Positions 36,835-49,786 of a stretch of 64,000 bases of DNA are shown piece by piece; the stretch's first letter is position 1; every line of letters begins with the position of its first letter. Source of the DNA: Circinella minor. Its lineage: Eukaryota; Mucoromycota; Mucoromycetes; Mucorales; Lichtheimiaceae. Location: contig JAEPRB010000133.1 of NCBI GenBank assembly GCA_016758965.1, forward strand, positions 29,620-93,619. Direction: 5' to 3'. The notes under the pieces were generated by a model. The model was not told the DNA's origin. It did no database searches and saw only the letters and a program-made list of their open reading frames with translations. A program made the position numbers and the translations under genes.

Positions 36835-39800
36835 TTTTTTTTATTTATTTTTGGGGAAATAACTTGAAGAGAAAAACAAAGGAACAAAAAGAAAAAGAAA
36901 AAGAGAGGAGAGATAATATATTTATGTAAGGAGATAATTAAAAACGAACTTTCCTCAAAAAGTTCAATATATATTTTATGTTCTGGACAATCCAATTAAG
37001 GTTGTACAATCTATTGAAGACCAATTGTTAAGGTATCACGTTTCAAATATGGTTTATTTACTTCATTGGTTATTTCATACTCCAAATTCTTGGATTTTTT
37101 TTTCTTACTCAAAAGTTAATTTTTATTACCATGAATAACTATTTCAATTTCTAAATGCTCATTATACAGCTAAACATATGCTTTTCTTGGGAAGAGAAAA
37201 AAGAAACTACAATTAGGTGCTAATTATTATTATTGTTTACTCATTTGGGATTTTTAAGCTTGCAGTGCACAAAAAAAATGGTAGCCAACATATGATCTCT
37301 AATGTGTTTTGGGGAGCTCGGGTAATTTGTGTAACGTTTGCGGAATACATAAATGTGATGGAGCGGGACAAAAAGATTGGAAGCTGAAACCTCTGGTAAA
37401 AAAAAGTCCTCTTTTGTCCTTTGGAGATATATATTAGGCTTTTTTTTTTCATTAGAATAATTAATAGGTTGGTATCACATTATGGTTATTAAAATATAAT
37501 ACTGTTTTCATTTATATCTTTTTGTTTATGCTACTAAAAAAAAAAAGATAGATGATAGATAGATATATTTAATGTCGCAATTTATAATAAAATGTAATGA
37601 ACTATAATGATTTACTTTCCTATTATATAATCCTCCCCCTTTTTTCTTGTTGTTGTTGATCGTAACACAAGTACAATTGTTTTTGTTTTTTAATTTTTTT
37701 CTGTTATGGAGATAATGATGTTTTTGTACAATGAAATATTTCAAATATAGAAGGTACAATGATGATTTTCGTGAACGATTTCAATGTGATTACGAAATAT
37801 CTTTTTGAAAACAAAAATGTATTACATTCTCAATTATATAAGGATATATTTTTATTTTCACACTATTTGATAAAAACAAGAATGCTTTATACTTACTAGT
37901 TTTTCTTTTCAGGGGGTGGTATTAAAAATTACTCTTAATTTTTTTATATTGTTATTTATTAAAATATATATAATATGAACAAACCCGAAGCTTCCTTCAT
38001 GGTTGCACTAATAACAGAAAATAATGAATTCATATAATAATATTATTTTTAGAAGAACTCTTAATAGGGATAATAATTAAATCTTATCCTCTATAATCAT
38101 TTAGGTTATACTGAGAAATAATTTTATGCATGTAAAAATTGCCGCTCCTCTATCTCTTCTTTTTTTTTAACTAAAAGAGTGGGTTGTATTATCACTGGTC
38201 TTATATCCATGACAAGATGAAAAATGAAATTAAATTTCATTATGTAAACTATCACCTAGAAAATTAAAATACGAACGGCGATTATGTTTATAAAGTAAAA
38301 GAGGATGATAATTTATAGCCTGATTCCCCGCTATATTTTTATCTCATCCCCAAAAATGCCTTGATTTTTTGAGTAACGAAGAATCAAAATCATACAAGTC
38401 AATAATTTCCTTTTGTCTCCAAAAGTTTCATTTTTGGAAGGTATGAAGTCGTGCTTTCCAAATGTAACCATTGTCTACTACAAAAGCACCAGCAATAGAT
38501 CCCGAGACTAATACGTCTAAGGGAAACCCTAAACTCCAAAGTAATAGAAGTAATATACCGAGATGGTACTTCATCCGTTTTAGTATCAGATAGTAGTAGT
38601 GACAATAGGAAAAAGGTTCACCAACAAGCAAGGACCAAATTGTTGGAAAAAGTCTCATTATTAATTGGTTGATTGTGTGTATGTGTGTTTCTCGATCCAT
38701 TTTTGTTACCATGACTCTTCTAACTATTTTATAGTTGTTAAGAGAGGCCTCAGTAATAAAAGAAATCCTGCGTTTTTTGAAAAAAGGTATTTTGAAAGAA
38801 TGTAGCTACTATATATAATAATTTTAGTTCCCAAATTATAAACCTTGACTAGGTATGTAATAGAGTATTAACAAAAAGAAATATTTTACAAAACGGATTT
38901 ATCTTTTTGAACTGATAAAATGCAGTATAGCTTTCCTTACTTTTAAAAAATAATGTCTAAAATGGGCAAATACAAAAAATAAAGTTTATATAATGTCTTA
39001 ACATAATAAAAAAAAATTCAGCAACCAAAAAAAAAAAAAAGATGCGCAGCAGTAAGGGGTCAGTAGTGTGACATACAACTGGATGAGAAAACCAGTGAAT
39101 AACGATGAATGATTGGGTAACTCACACCAGTTTCCAAAAACAAAAACATCCTCAATACTCTACATAAAAAACTTTGCTACCGTTTTTCTTCCAAATTATT
39201 TGCGCCAGACAGATTTTGTTGTTGTCTTGAAAACAACATTCCAAGAGTGATTTTGTGCTCTTTATCACATTTCGTCACTCTCGAGGTCGATTTTTAATCT
39301 TTCTCGCTCAACTTGTCTTTTCGAGCATCTATTATAGTGATAATATTAAACATTTTTAGACAGAGATATTGACTACTATCAGTCTTAGCCTTACCTTCAA
39401 TCAGAATCTTTTTGTCGGATTGAAAAAAGGAGTTTATGGCCATGTTTATAAAAATAATAAACATATACTTCGACGCAAAACTAGAAACAGGAAATCACTA
39501 ACTCAAATTTACTTCTCAGTGTAAAGTTTCATTTTTGTTGGTATATTTTGACAGTATCCTTCTAATATTTTGGTAGATATTATTAAGAAATATTTTCTAT
39601 AAGAAAAATACACACTTGGACAGAAATCAATTGTTTTATTAATATGTCCGTATATCTGTAATATGTAATTCATTAATTGTGACATTCATAAAGCATAAGG
39701 AATTAAAAAAGAAAACAAAACATTTAAAAAGAAGTATATAATATTAATTTAATAATACATTAGGAATACCTTGCATTCCATAATATACAAGTAATATAAT

Positions 39801-42800
39801 AAAGTATTAGTTTGATATGAATTTAAATTACTATAAATATAAGGGAAGTGAGATGTTTTTTTTTTCATGATAGACAATAAGAGATGTAATATATACAGAA
39901 GAAGAGAGAAAAAGAAAAGCCATGGTAGTGAAATTTAATAAGAGTTAAAAAGTGATTAGAAAACATTTTGGGAGATAGAGGGATGGATGAATCAGAGGAG
40001 GTACCAAAATGATATGCTTGTCAAATAGGATAAGTGGATGAAATTAAAGGAGGTATTCAGATATTGTGCTTTGTCACATGTCCGAAGGCATTGTAACTGC
40101 TCTTCGCTCATTAGACTTTATGGGCAGTCTTGTGCATAGATATTTTTGTCGTGAACAGTTCTTTGGCGTTGGCAATCCATGACTTTTTTTGGTTGTCGAC
40201 TATGCTGGATGAAAGGTGCACCGTTGACGGAACAGTGGTCGTGATCCTACTTACCAATACTTTCATTCCCTTTTCAACTTATAACTTCAAACTTCTTATC
40301 ACACATAATACCGTAAGTTACAAAAAGCTGTCAGCATAACACATATTCAATAGTATTGTATTAAAATTGTCAAAATAAAATAAAGAATAAAGAACGAAAT
40401 GGATACTTTTTGCAACACTCTTTTTAGATTTATCTTTTCAGAAATAAATATATTGTTCACGCTATCAGCAATTAAAAGAGCATCAACCAAATCATCAACA
40501 TTCTCCTTGCTACTTTGAATAATTTTTATGACGAGCTATGATTCCTTGGGTTTTTAAGTAAATTTTTCCATAACGAAATTTTGTGAGTTTATGTTCAAAA
40601 AGAAATATGATATTTATGCAACAGTATCTTTTTAAATAACTCTATCGCAAAATCACATTTTTCTTGGGATGCATAAAATGTTGCTGTGGTGGTCCGCCAA
40701 GGTAGACGTTCCTATAACAATGGTGCTGTTATTGTTTTATTTTAATCTGCATAAGTATGGCACTTTTTTAAAACAGGGTCGATAATTAAAAAAGGAAAAA
40801 AGGCCGATCTATAGCTATTGTGCCTTGTAAAAAAATTATTAATTATTATATATGGTCTTCGCAAAAAAACAAAAAAAAACAAAAAGAGGTAGTCCCCACT
40901 GTTGATGGCAGCTACTTGATAAATTCCCTCCAACGTGCCAACTTGACAGCCGTATTAGTGCTCTGAGTTTTCCCTGCTGTATTGCTACCCTCGGGCGTTT
41001 CCCCAGTATTGAACAACCTACCAATCCAAGCTTACGCTCGGACCCGAATGTTGACACCAAACTCTGCAAGACACTGTCTTCGACGAGACAACCAAGCAAC
41101 CGTGATTCCACCAACAAATGGATTCAGCTCTTTATAGACTACCACTTGGCTTACAGAAATACGCTACTATTTCCAGTCACTTAAATAATAGCAACACAAT
41201 CCACTTATAATCCCCTAATTTTTGAAACTTTTAGGAGTTATGGGTCAATTACTTCTTTTAGTAATCTGACTTTGCAAATGGAGGTTTTCGATAAAAATAT
41301 TGTTATTTATCTTTTATAAGAAAAGACTAACATTAGTATCTTAAAGTAGTAATAATATCATATGTAATATATTTATGAATTTGTTTTAAAATCTCTTAAT
41401 ACACTTTTTTACAATATGGAAGACTTTTCTATATATTAGTAACATTTTCAATTGGTTTTGCAAAAAGGGTGTCGGCGAGTAAATTATTCAGGTGTAACGT
41501 GAATGTGGAGAAAGAAAAGCTTTGATAAAGTTAGCAAAAATCTAGTATTTTAGCTACGAGAAAAATTCCATGATGATACTACACGCATTTAAATTAATTG
41601 AATTAGAAATTAAAGTTTCTATTGTCGTCAAGTAATAATTTAAAAGTCTATAATACTACCGTCACTATATAGTATGTAAAATTATTTAACCTCTTAACTA
41701 TATTATTCTAGTTGTGAGTTTATAGGGAAAATATAATTTAGGGAGTAATAATTTGCCTGGTCCATTTAATGGCCATAATGTTACTTTGAATATTCAACCA
41801 AAATAAATCAAGATAATAATTTAATTTAATGCACTAAACAAAGCAGCATCATTCTCACAATATTATCATCTTATCCTGATTGTGAGCTGCATACAAGGTC
41901 CTCACGCTCATATAAACATATACCAAACCGCAACATAATAAGCCTTTATATCAACTTGATACCGGCGAACTGCTATATAAGTGACCGCGATTAATTTGTA
42001 ACTAGAAGCAATGTCTATGCAAACAATTTTTTCAATAATACTATTATTTAAAAATTTTAACAGAGTTGTACCAAGGTCTTACTCTTTTTACTTCCATTTT
42101 AATACGTAATAAACAGTCTATTCTATAAGTAACTGATTATTTTAACAAAAAAATTCTTCCTTAAAAATATATATATTATTATCAGACTAGAGAGAATCTA
42201 TGACACAAAAAAAAAAATAGACCATGTAAATATATCCATGTCCACAGTCTAAATTCTAGTTTTATCGTACTTCGTATTAGTATGAAGCTGGGAGAATTGC
42301 CAAATTTAATGTCTTTGATAATAAAAATTAGATTTCCTTCCAGCGTAGAATTTGAAAACATCAAGAAGGATAAAATGATTTTCTTTCCTTTGATAATACA
42401 TCACATGTTTTTTTTCACTGTTTTCAAGTAAATTGAAATAATATATATATATCTTTATACCTTTTACATCGTTTACTTAGATTTGTTATATCCCGTTACT
42501 TTCTCTATATATTACTTTATTAAAATTATTAGCCAATCGATACTTCTGAGTTTCGTGATCCATTCTGGATTTGTTCATTTTCATTGAGGAATGGTTTAAT
42601 GTTTGTAGTATCAAGATTTTATTATACGCTAAGCTATTATCCTTTTAGCAAAATCAGGTATACTAACTTATTAATGCTATTTTTTGTTGTTTTTTTCGTC
42701 ACCTTCATTGTCTTTCTCATGTTGCGAGACCTCATTGCTATGGTACTTACAAAGAGTAAAAATAAAATATCCGTATATTTATAAATAATATATATATATA

Positions 42801-43212
42801 CTTAATATTACAGTAAAAATAGTTTATCCATATATATAGTTTAACTCATAATAATTGACATTTTGTTTCGCATCTAAATCTGTATCTATAACTTGTACCA
42901 ATAATATGGCAAACATCATCCAATACCAAATAGATCTTTGTTATCAGCTACAGGATAATATTCTTACTTTCTTTCATATAAAAACTATATCTTTCCCTTT
43001 CACAATTGATAATTCTCATTTAAATAAGTTTCTTGTAGGTAAGTGAGTAAAAAAAATAGAGAAGAGATAAAATGAATTGTATTATTATTACAACTCGAAT
43101 AATAATAATAATAATAAACACAAGGAAAAGAAAATAAAAGGGAATAATCAAGCTTATTATTGTACAAATATACATAATGTATAACTCTTGTTTTTTTTTT
43201 GGTTTTCTACTT
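36835..43212. other. 6.4-kb gene-poor stretch with decayed fragments
   Basis: No intact gene. A minus-strand frame at about 38428-38712 includes MKYHLGILLLLLWSLGFPLD, secretory-like but unsupported. A GC-richer island at 40906-41184 is described separately. Bases 40058-40183 form a 41-residue ATG frame (MSEGIVTALRSLDFMG), also probably a relic. The remainder is AT-rich. Confidence 0.5.
40906..41184 (+). pseudogene. GC-elevated open segment, probable mobile-element relic
   Basis: A 92-codon plus-strand frame without ATG runs from a TGA at 40903 to TAA at 41182. It has visibly higher GC than all flanking DNA and reads, for example, SLRSDPNVDTKLCKTLSS and NKWIQLFIDYHLAYRN. An overlapping minus-strand frame (40839-41117) is also open. 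No domain recognised. Confidence 0.35.
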
Positions 43213-44951
43213 TTAAGCTGGAACAGGAGGTTCGTCATCTGGTGGATAACCATCATCAACTAAAAATAAAGTATATATTAATTATCGAGATCTACTATCT
43301 ATACAAAAAGGTCATAAATAATTATTAACTTACTTTTGCGTCTAAACATGGTGATTTCCTGTTGCTTAAAGTAACGACGATTCTCTTCGTCGATGAGGAC
43401 TAGATTTAAATAATATCTTGTGGAAAACTTTTTGTTTACATCTATATATATATATTATAAGAATGACTAATTGAGTATATCTTTTATATAATCCAACCAA
43501 TTTGACTTCATTTGTAATCATTTAATACCTCGGAAAGTGGGTGCAAGTTCAAATCCACCAAGGAAAAGTCGAATTGGAATAGCTTCACCTATATATTAAA
43601 TATAATGTAATTAATACTTTTCATTTCATCCACATTCTACATCCATGTCTGTTTATTCTACTCTCATATATGTATGTTACCTCGAACAGGTGCACCATCC
43701 ATAATTTCGAATTTAGTTACCGTTTCACTCTCATTATATAAATTAGGCGCTATTGATTTTTTTTTAAAAATTAGAAAATTCATATATTATTATATACATG
43801 TCGCAAAACAAAATGGATAAATTACATACCAGCTCCTGTTGTCTCACGTCGAATGATTGCCAATTCCATCGTTTTAATCTTTATACGTACAAGTAAAAAG
43901 TATATTTTACCAACAATTACATCCTTTAAATGATACCTATTTATTAAAAGCTATTAATTAAACCAATCCAATTATTCCTCTCCTCTTCTTTCATTTCTTT
44001 AAACTAAAGCAAAATAATAAAAATAATGACATACTTTGATTTGTTGTATTCGAATTCAATATGTAAACAATCTTCAATACCAACTTCCATCTTAATCGAA
44101 TTATTGATATCAGTTGGCATTCTGTACGAATATACCCAAATGTCTTTTTCATTAACAAGATCGGCTAAACGACGTGATATAGTAACTCGAACAAAATATC
44201 TAAAAATATATGATATCATATTAAATATAAGTATAATTTCAATGTCACATTATAAACATTTTATATCCATTATGTCCCTTCCCCCTCTTTTTGTTTTTCT
44301 TACCTTAATTTGACGTTAATGCCATGATAACATTCATATTGTTTTTCTACCCGTTTGAATTCAAAGTCCAATGATTCACTTTGACGAAGTTCACCTGGTG
44401 CTGCTAATTCTTGAGAAAGTGTTAAGAATTCATGCGGTCTACCCCGGTCATAGAATAGTTCTAAAATGGATAGATAAAAAAAAGTTGTTTTAATAATATT
44501 TGTTTGATTATATATTTAGCATGAATTAAATTTTATTTTACCTATACTTCCCACGAATTCAACCTTGATACCATTATGTTCAAGTTTCTTTCCACCTCGC
44601 AAACGAATATTCACCTAAAAAATATATATATTTTTTTCGTAAAGGTTAAATAAATGCCAAGACCCTATTTTTTTCTTTAAATAAAACTAAATGAGATTGT
44701 TTTATTAAGAAATATTTACTTTGCCGCTCACTGTTTCGCCGTCAAGATATACTGGGTACGTTTCACGACGTTCTTTGTCTACTTTTACATCAACCTTTTT
44801 TCGTTGATCTTCTCCAGTAAAACTAATGTCAATGTCCACAGGTGTGGATAAACCAAGTAAACTCTACATTAATTTTTATTTATTTAATAATTTTGTTAAT
44901 TTGCATTCGAGTTTTTTTTTGTTTCAAAATTATACTTACTGCCATCGACAT
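43213..44951 (-). CDS. VPS26: retromer subunit VPS26 (313 aa)
   Basis: Ten minus-strand exons: 44951-44940, 44863-44720, 44614-44542, 44460-44304, 44199-44035, 43936-43830, 43749-43681, 43588-43529, 43441-43334 and 43259-43213. They sum to 314 codons including stop. The first exon encodes only MSMA. Hallmarks: LSTPVDIDISFTGEDQRKKV, VNIRLRGGKKLEHNGIKVEF, GELRQSESLDFEFK, and DVNKKFSTRYYLNLVLIDEE followed by RRYFKQQEITMFRRK. The fold is arrestin-like; with Vps35 and Vps29 it sorts endosomal cargo back to the Golgi. The acidic/Pro-rich end (DDGYPPDDEPPVPA) is short, so there is no long C-terminal tail as in some homologues. Confidence 0.96.
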
Positions 44952-46165
44952 TTTTTTCGTTTTTCTTTTAATGTATTGTTAAAAATGAAGTTGGGATGGA
45001 GAGAGAAAAACCGAGAATGCACTTTGCAGTTTGTGCGTAGTCAAAAATCGACTAATTTTATCACTCCGTCCCAACGCTTTTGGGTTTTTTTGGCGGGCTT
45101 TATGCGGAAGGGTTAAAAAAAGAAAGAACAAGCCTATCTATCTATTATATCTAACAATGCTGCAGGTGAATCAAAGGTGGCGAGTATCATTTAAAATGAT
45201 CATTTGTTACGGGCAAGCAAAATAGAATAATAAAAAGGCTTATAGATTATAATAATACTGCATATTTAAATGAATGCACATATGAAGCAAACTGTGCTAA
45301 GATTATTTTACTCTTTAAATATATCAGATCACATTGATATTACCAAAAGTATGGCTAAAGTACAAAGATGTGAATTGTCTTTTCCTTTGAGCTATTCTCT
45401 TGAAATATACGGTAAATTATATCAAATACATCATCAATAAGTTTGGGTATTCATGGATTGTTCAGGTGAACTTGGTATTATTATTATCTTCATTGATGAA
45501 TAAGCAGAAAATATCTATTAAATAGAAGATGGCGTTGCTAGCCAACCCAAACTTGGATTGAAATTAAATAAGCACACAAAAGGCATAGTTATAAGTACAA
45601 TTTCTTTCCTAATTTATCGTTGTCAAGGAGACAAGATATATTGATTTATTTCATACAAGGATTAAAATGATGTTATCTGAAAAAGAGCTTTTTGCTAGCT
45701 TATTAAATATTGACATAGAAATACATCATTTCCAAAAGAATTATTACAGACAATACAAAAAAAATGGTTTTTTTTTGAGAGAATGTACAAGATAACCTTT
45801 TTTTTAATATAGAAGTGTCATAAAATGATATGAGCAAAAAAAAAGAGTGCAGTAAAAAAAAAGGAAGAAATATATGATTAAAAAAAAGCAAAAGCAACAT
45901 GAGAGAAAAAAAAAACGAATTGATATATAAAGATATAATAAATTTGGGAAAAGCGAAGCGAGGAAGAAGATAATGTTATGTGTGTGATAGAGAAGAATTA
46001 AATGCAATAATAATAATAAAAAAAATAATGACTGAAAAAAATTATTTGGCTTTTTTTTTAAAGGAATGAATGCTTTTGTTTTTTTGGTGTTTGTGTTCTT
46101 TTTTAATAATAAAAAAAAATGAATGCAGAATAAATTTTTTTGATGATGCTTATTTTTTTCTTCTT
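44952..46165. other. intergenic, no gene seen
   Basis: Promoter side of VPS26 and 3' side of ILV2. AT-rich with A/T runs; nothing recognisable. Confidence 0.6.
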
Positions 46166-48456
46166 TTATTTCTTGAGACCAGCCTTAACCTTGGGGTGAA
46201 CGATGAAATCATGCAAAGCCTTACCAGCAGGAACCATGGGGAACAATTGTTCATGTTTAGATACAACAGCATCCATAAGAACAGGTCCATCATGAGCAAG
46301 GAACTCGGCCATCTTTTCAGGAATTTCAGAAGTCTTTGTCACACGGATTGCCTTGACACCCATTGCTTCTGCAAGCTTACAGAAATCTGGATTTTTCATC
46401 ACAGTACCAGAGTATCGTTCTTCGTAGAAAAGATCTTGCCATTGTTTGACCATACCTTGGAAAGAGTTATTTAACAAAAGGACCTTGACACCAATGTTAA
46501 ATTCGGCAGCAGTAGCTAATTCCATGGCAGTCATAGAAAAGGAAGCATCACCATCGATATCAACAACGATGCTGTTAGGTTTGGCAACCTTAGCACCAAT
46601 GGCACTAGGTAAACCGAATCCCATGGTACCAAGACCACCGGAAGTAATGAATGTGCGGGGATGGCGCCATCGGAAATGTTGAGCAGCCCACATTTGATGT
46701 TGACCGACACCGGTTGTAACAATAACATCTTCCTTCTTATCCATTGTTTGCTTGTTCAATTCATCAATAAGTTGTTGAGGTTTGAGTTCGGCATCATCAT
46801 TTATAGGTAAGTCATAATAGAAAGGATATTGTTCCTTCCATTGGTTAATTTGATCAAACCATTCCTTACGTTCCGAGGATTGAATATGAGGAACAACCTT
46901 CTTTAAGTTTTCTGTCACATCACCTTCAATAGCATGAGTGGCTTCAATGACCTTATTAATATTCTTGGGCATGATTTCAAAATGAAGAATACCACCACGG
47001 TTTTCACGAGCAGCCTTGACAGCTTCAGGAGCAAAAGCGGAAACCATACCAGTGACACGATCATCGAAACGAGCACCCAAAGCAATGATCAAATCAGCAT
47101 TTTGCATAGCTAAATTGGCATAAGAAGAACCGTGCATACCCAACATATGCAAGGACTTGGGGTCCATTTCATCAAATGCACCAAGTCCACACAAGGTAGT
47201 GGTGACAGGAATATTACCATTGTTGGCAAGTTCACGAAGAACAGCAGGGCCGTCAGGATGACTCAAAATACCTTGGCCGGCATAAATGACGGGACGCTTA
47301 GCTTGGTTAATCAATTCAGCAGAACGTTGTAACAAGGGGTCTTGCTTTGCAGTAATAGCTTCTTTGGTGAAGGCACCAATGGCAGTGTTGGGAATGGCGT
47401 TGGGACGGGATGGGATGACAGTGTTGGTAGGAATGGGTCGTCGTAAAATACCAGCAGTAACGTCCTTGGGTAAGTCGACAAGGACAGGACCAGGTCGGCC
47501 ACTGGTAGCAATTGTGAATGCTTCATTGATTCTTCGAGGAAGTTCAGTAATATCCTTAACCATCACATTCCACTTTGTACAACCACGAGAAATACCAACC
47601 ACATCAGCTTCCTGGAAAGCATCAGTACCAATAGCTGACGTTACGACTTGACCAGTAAATACAACCAAAGGAGTACCATCAGCTTGAGCATCAGCCATTG
47701 CTGTGACAACGTTAGTAGCGCCAGGACCGGAAGTCACAAGCACAACACCGGGTTTACCGCTGTCAATTAAAAACAAAAAAAAATTAGTACACAAAAGAAA
47801 AATATGAAAATTAAAAAAAAAAAATAATGATGAGAATATAAAAATAATAATAATGAATTTACTTACGTAGCTCGTGCGTATCCTTCAGCCATATGACCAG
47901 CACCTTGTTCATGTCGTGGAAGAATAAAGTCAAAATATTTGGACTCATGAATAGCATCAAAGACAGGGAGAATAGCACCGCCAGGGTAGCCGAAAATATG
48001 CTTAACATCATGTCTTAACATCATTTCATGGAAAATTTCACCACCACTCATACCAACAAAAGAATCATCCATTTCTACGGCTGCAGGCTTTTTATATTTG
48101 AGTGGCTGTGGTTTTCGTTGAGCATTATTGCTTGTTTGTACAGTTGTTCGTTCGGCTGTTTGAGGTGCAGAACTATATTAATATAATTATTATGAGTTAT
48201 AACAGCATATACAGATTAGATTAAATATTTCATTTAAAAAATTCTTTTTTGAATTGACAATATAATTAAAAACAATAATTCTACTATATCAATCAAACGC
48301 AATGCTAAAAAAAAAGACATACTGAGTTGCTGCTGCACCCTTTGCCTTATGAGAGGTATGGATCATGCATGCGGCTACGGAACGTTTGCCGGTTAAAAGA
48401 GTTGATCGGTTCAAAAATTGCCTTGATGACAATCTTGCTGCTGCTGATGAGATCAT
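46166..48456 (-). CDS. ILV2: acetolactate (acetohydroxyacid) synthase catalytic subunit (677 aa)
   Basis: Minus-strand exons 48456-48323, 48172-47867 and 47759-46166 (phase 2, 2). The N-terminus (MISSAAARLSSRQFLNRSTL) is a Ser/Arg-rich mitochondrial presequence. The FGYPGGAILPVFDAI, HEQGAGHMAEGYARATGKPG and TSGPGATNVVTAMADAQADG blocks are followed by a TPP-binding GDASFSMT...LLNN motif and QGMVKQWQDLFYEERYSGT. It condenses two pyruvates (or pyruvate plus 2-oxobutyrate) in the mitochondrion: the first step to valine, leucine and isoleucine. The conserved Trp of the herbicide site (VKQWQ) is present. The Pro of the usual GQVPTSAIG is replaced by Val (codon GTA at 47644-47642). It is head-to-head with ILV5. 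Confidence 0.97.
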
Positions 48457-49053
48457 TTGATGTATATTATAATAAAGTAAAAAAAGAGAAAATTAAAATA
48501 AAAAAGAAGAACCCCCTGGGTACTTTTATTGCTGGTCGAAGCAGATGAAGGGAAAAAAGAGAAGGAAGGAAGGAAGAGAAAGAAAGAAAGAAAGGGGATT
48601 CAATTATAAGACAAGAAACTTTTTTTTTTTTTTCAATCAGAAAAAGAAAAATCTGAAAAGATTCGGTGTACAATTTAAACGCAGAAAACGTTTTTGGATA
48701 GGAAAAGCGGACCTTTTATATTTTTTAAACCAGTGGCGTCGGATCGTTGTTGAATGTTTATCTCGTTTTTTTTCCTTAATGTTGGGTTTGTTGTTGTCGG
48801 GTTTTGTGTTGTCAAGTTCTATGCAGAAATAAAGACACACTCTTTTTAGTTAATGTTTGCCCTTGTCGTAAAAATAAAATATTAAATTAGTATACATATG
48901 TAATATACATTTTTTAAAGGTCTTTTGATCTCATAGTTTTCATATTACTGGGGAAAAAAATTCGAACTTGTAGTCAATAATCTATTGTTGTTAATAACAA
49001 CAGTCTTATCATTTAGTTGGCATGTGAAGTGGATGATGTGCACTTACATCAAA

Positions 49054-49060
49054 TGAGTCA
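49054..49060. promoter_or_regulatory. TGAGTCA, Gcn4/bZIP-type site
   Basis: Perfect palindromic-core AP-1/Gcn4 site (aaaTGAGTCAcac) 598 bp upstream of the ILV2 ATG. In ascomycete and basidiomycete fungi Gcn4/CpcA activates amino acid genes through this sequence; the role here is inferred. Confidence 0.55.
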
Positions 49061-49433
49061 CACCAATCAAATTGAGGCACCGCCACAGCTCTTTTTGTTT
49101 GCATATTACAATTAATCTTTCTGTTAACCCGAATCAAAACCCCTCATAGTTACCACACACACTTTTTACCTATCATCTTCTTGTCCCCATCACAGCCATC
49201 TATTCTCCCACTTACAAACAAAAGAATAATATAAAGCAAATGAATGATTTTTTTTACAGATTGATTTTTATAACTGTTTTTCTTTTTTCAGGAAATTTCT
49301 ATTATCGTTTTTTTTTGACACATCTTTTTTTTAATACTATTTATTAAGTGTTACTAAAGATTGAGTTAGTTATTCATAAGTATAACCAAATTTTTTTGAT
49401 CCAAAGAAGTATCATTATTGAAATTATACTATA

Positions 49434-49440
49434 TGAGTCA
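49434..49440. promoter_or_regulatory. second TGAGTCA, Gcn4/bZIP-type site
   Basis: Second perfect copy (tatTGAGTCA-type context, ataTGAGTCAcc), 347 bp upstream of the ILV5 ATG. Two exact 7-mers in one 1.3-kb AT-rich spacer between two amino acid genes is unlikely to be chance. Confidence 0.55.
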
Positions 49441-49786
49441 CCAAATGAAAGGGCGACATTTAAAGAAAATTTTAAAAGAGCGGCATGTATGGAAGAAAAA
49501 AAAAACTGATAAGATCTCAACTCTTCGTTTATTGGCTACAACATATGATGAATCGAAATAAAAAATGCAAATGATAAATCGGAACAGACCACTCATAAAC
49601 CTCACCCACACAAAAAGTGCCATTTAACATAGTGGGGAGTGGGGGATTAGCGGACCAATAAAACGCGAAACGCCCGTCACGGCCCATGCTAATAAAAATG
49701 CTGTGGCATTTTAGCTAATTTTTTCGTTTCCTTTCTTGTTTCTAAACTTTTTTTTTTAACCGAAAAAAAACCCTTTTATTTTCCTC

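Larger units (their letters stand above)
48457..49786. promoter_or_regulatory. 1.3-kb divergent control region between ILV2 and ILV5
   Basis: Non-coding. Contains two perfect TGAGTCA sites, a CCAAT on the plus strand at 49655-49659 in a GC-richer patch, and a 7-bp inverted repeat AAAATGC/GCATTTT at 49695-49712 close to the ILV5 start. The divergent arrangement would allow shared control. Confidence 0.6.

Noticed and set aside
38428..38712. Minus-strand hydrophobic ORF with signal-peptide-like segment
   Set aside because: Hydrophobic ORFs are common by chance in AT-rich DNA; no exon partner, no domain.
46446..47651. Plus-strand ORFs opposite ILV2
   Set aside because: Antisense shadows of a long, well-conserved enzyme exon.
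49694..49712. 7-bp hairpin before ILV5 as a terminator or riboswitch
   Set aside because: Rho-independent terminators do not apply in fungi and the stem is too short for a supported RNA element; noted only as an inverted repeat.
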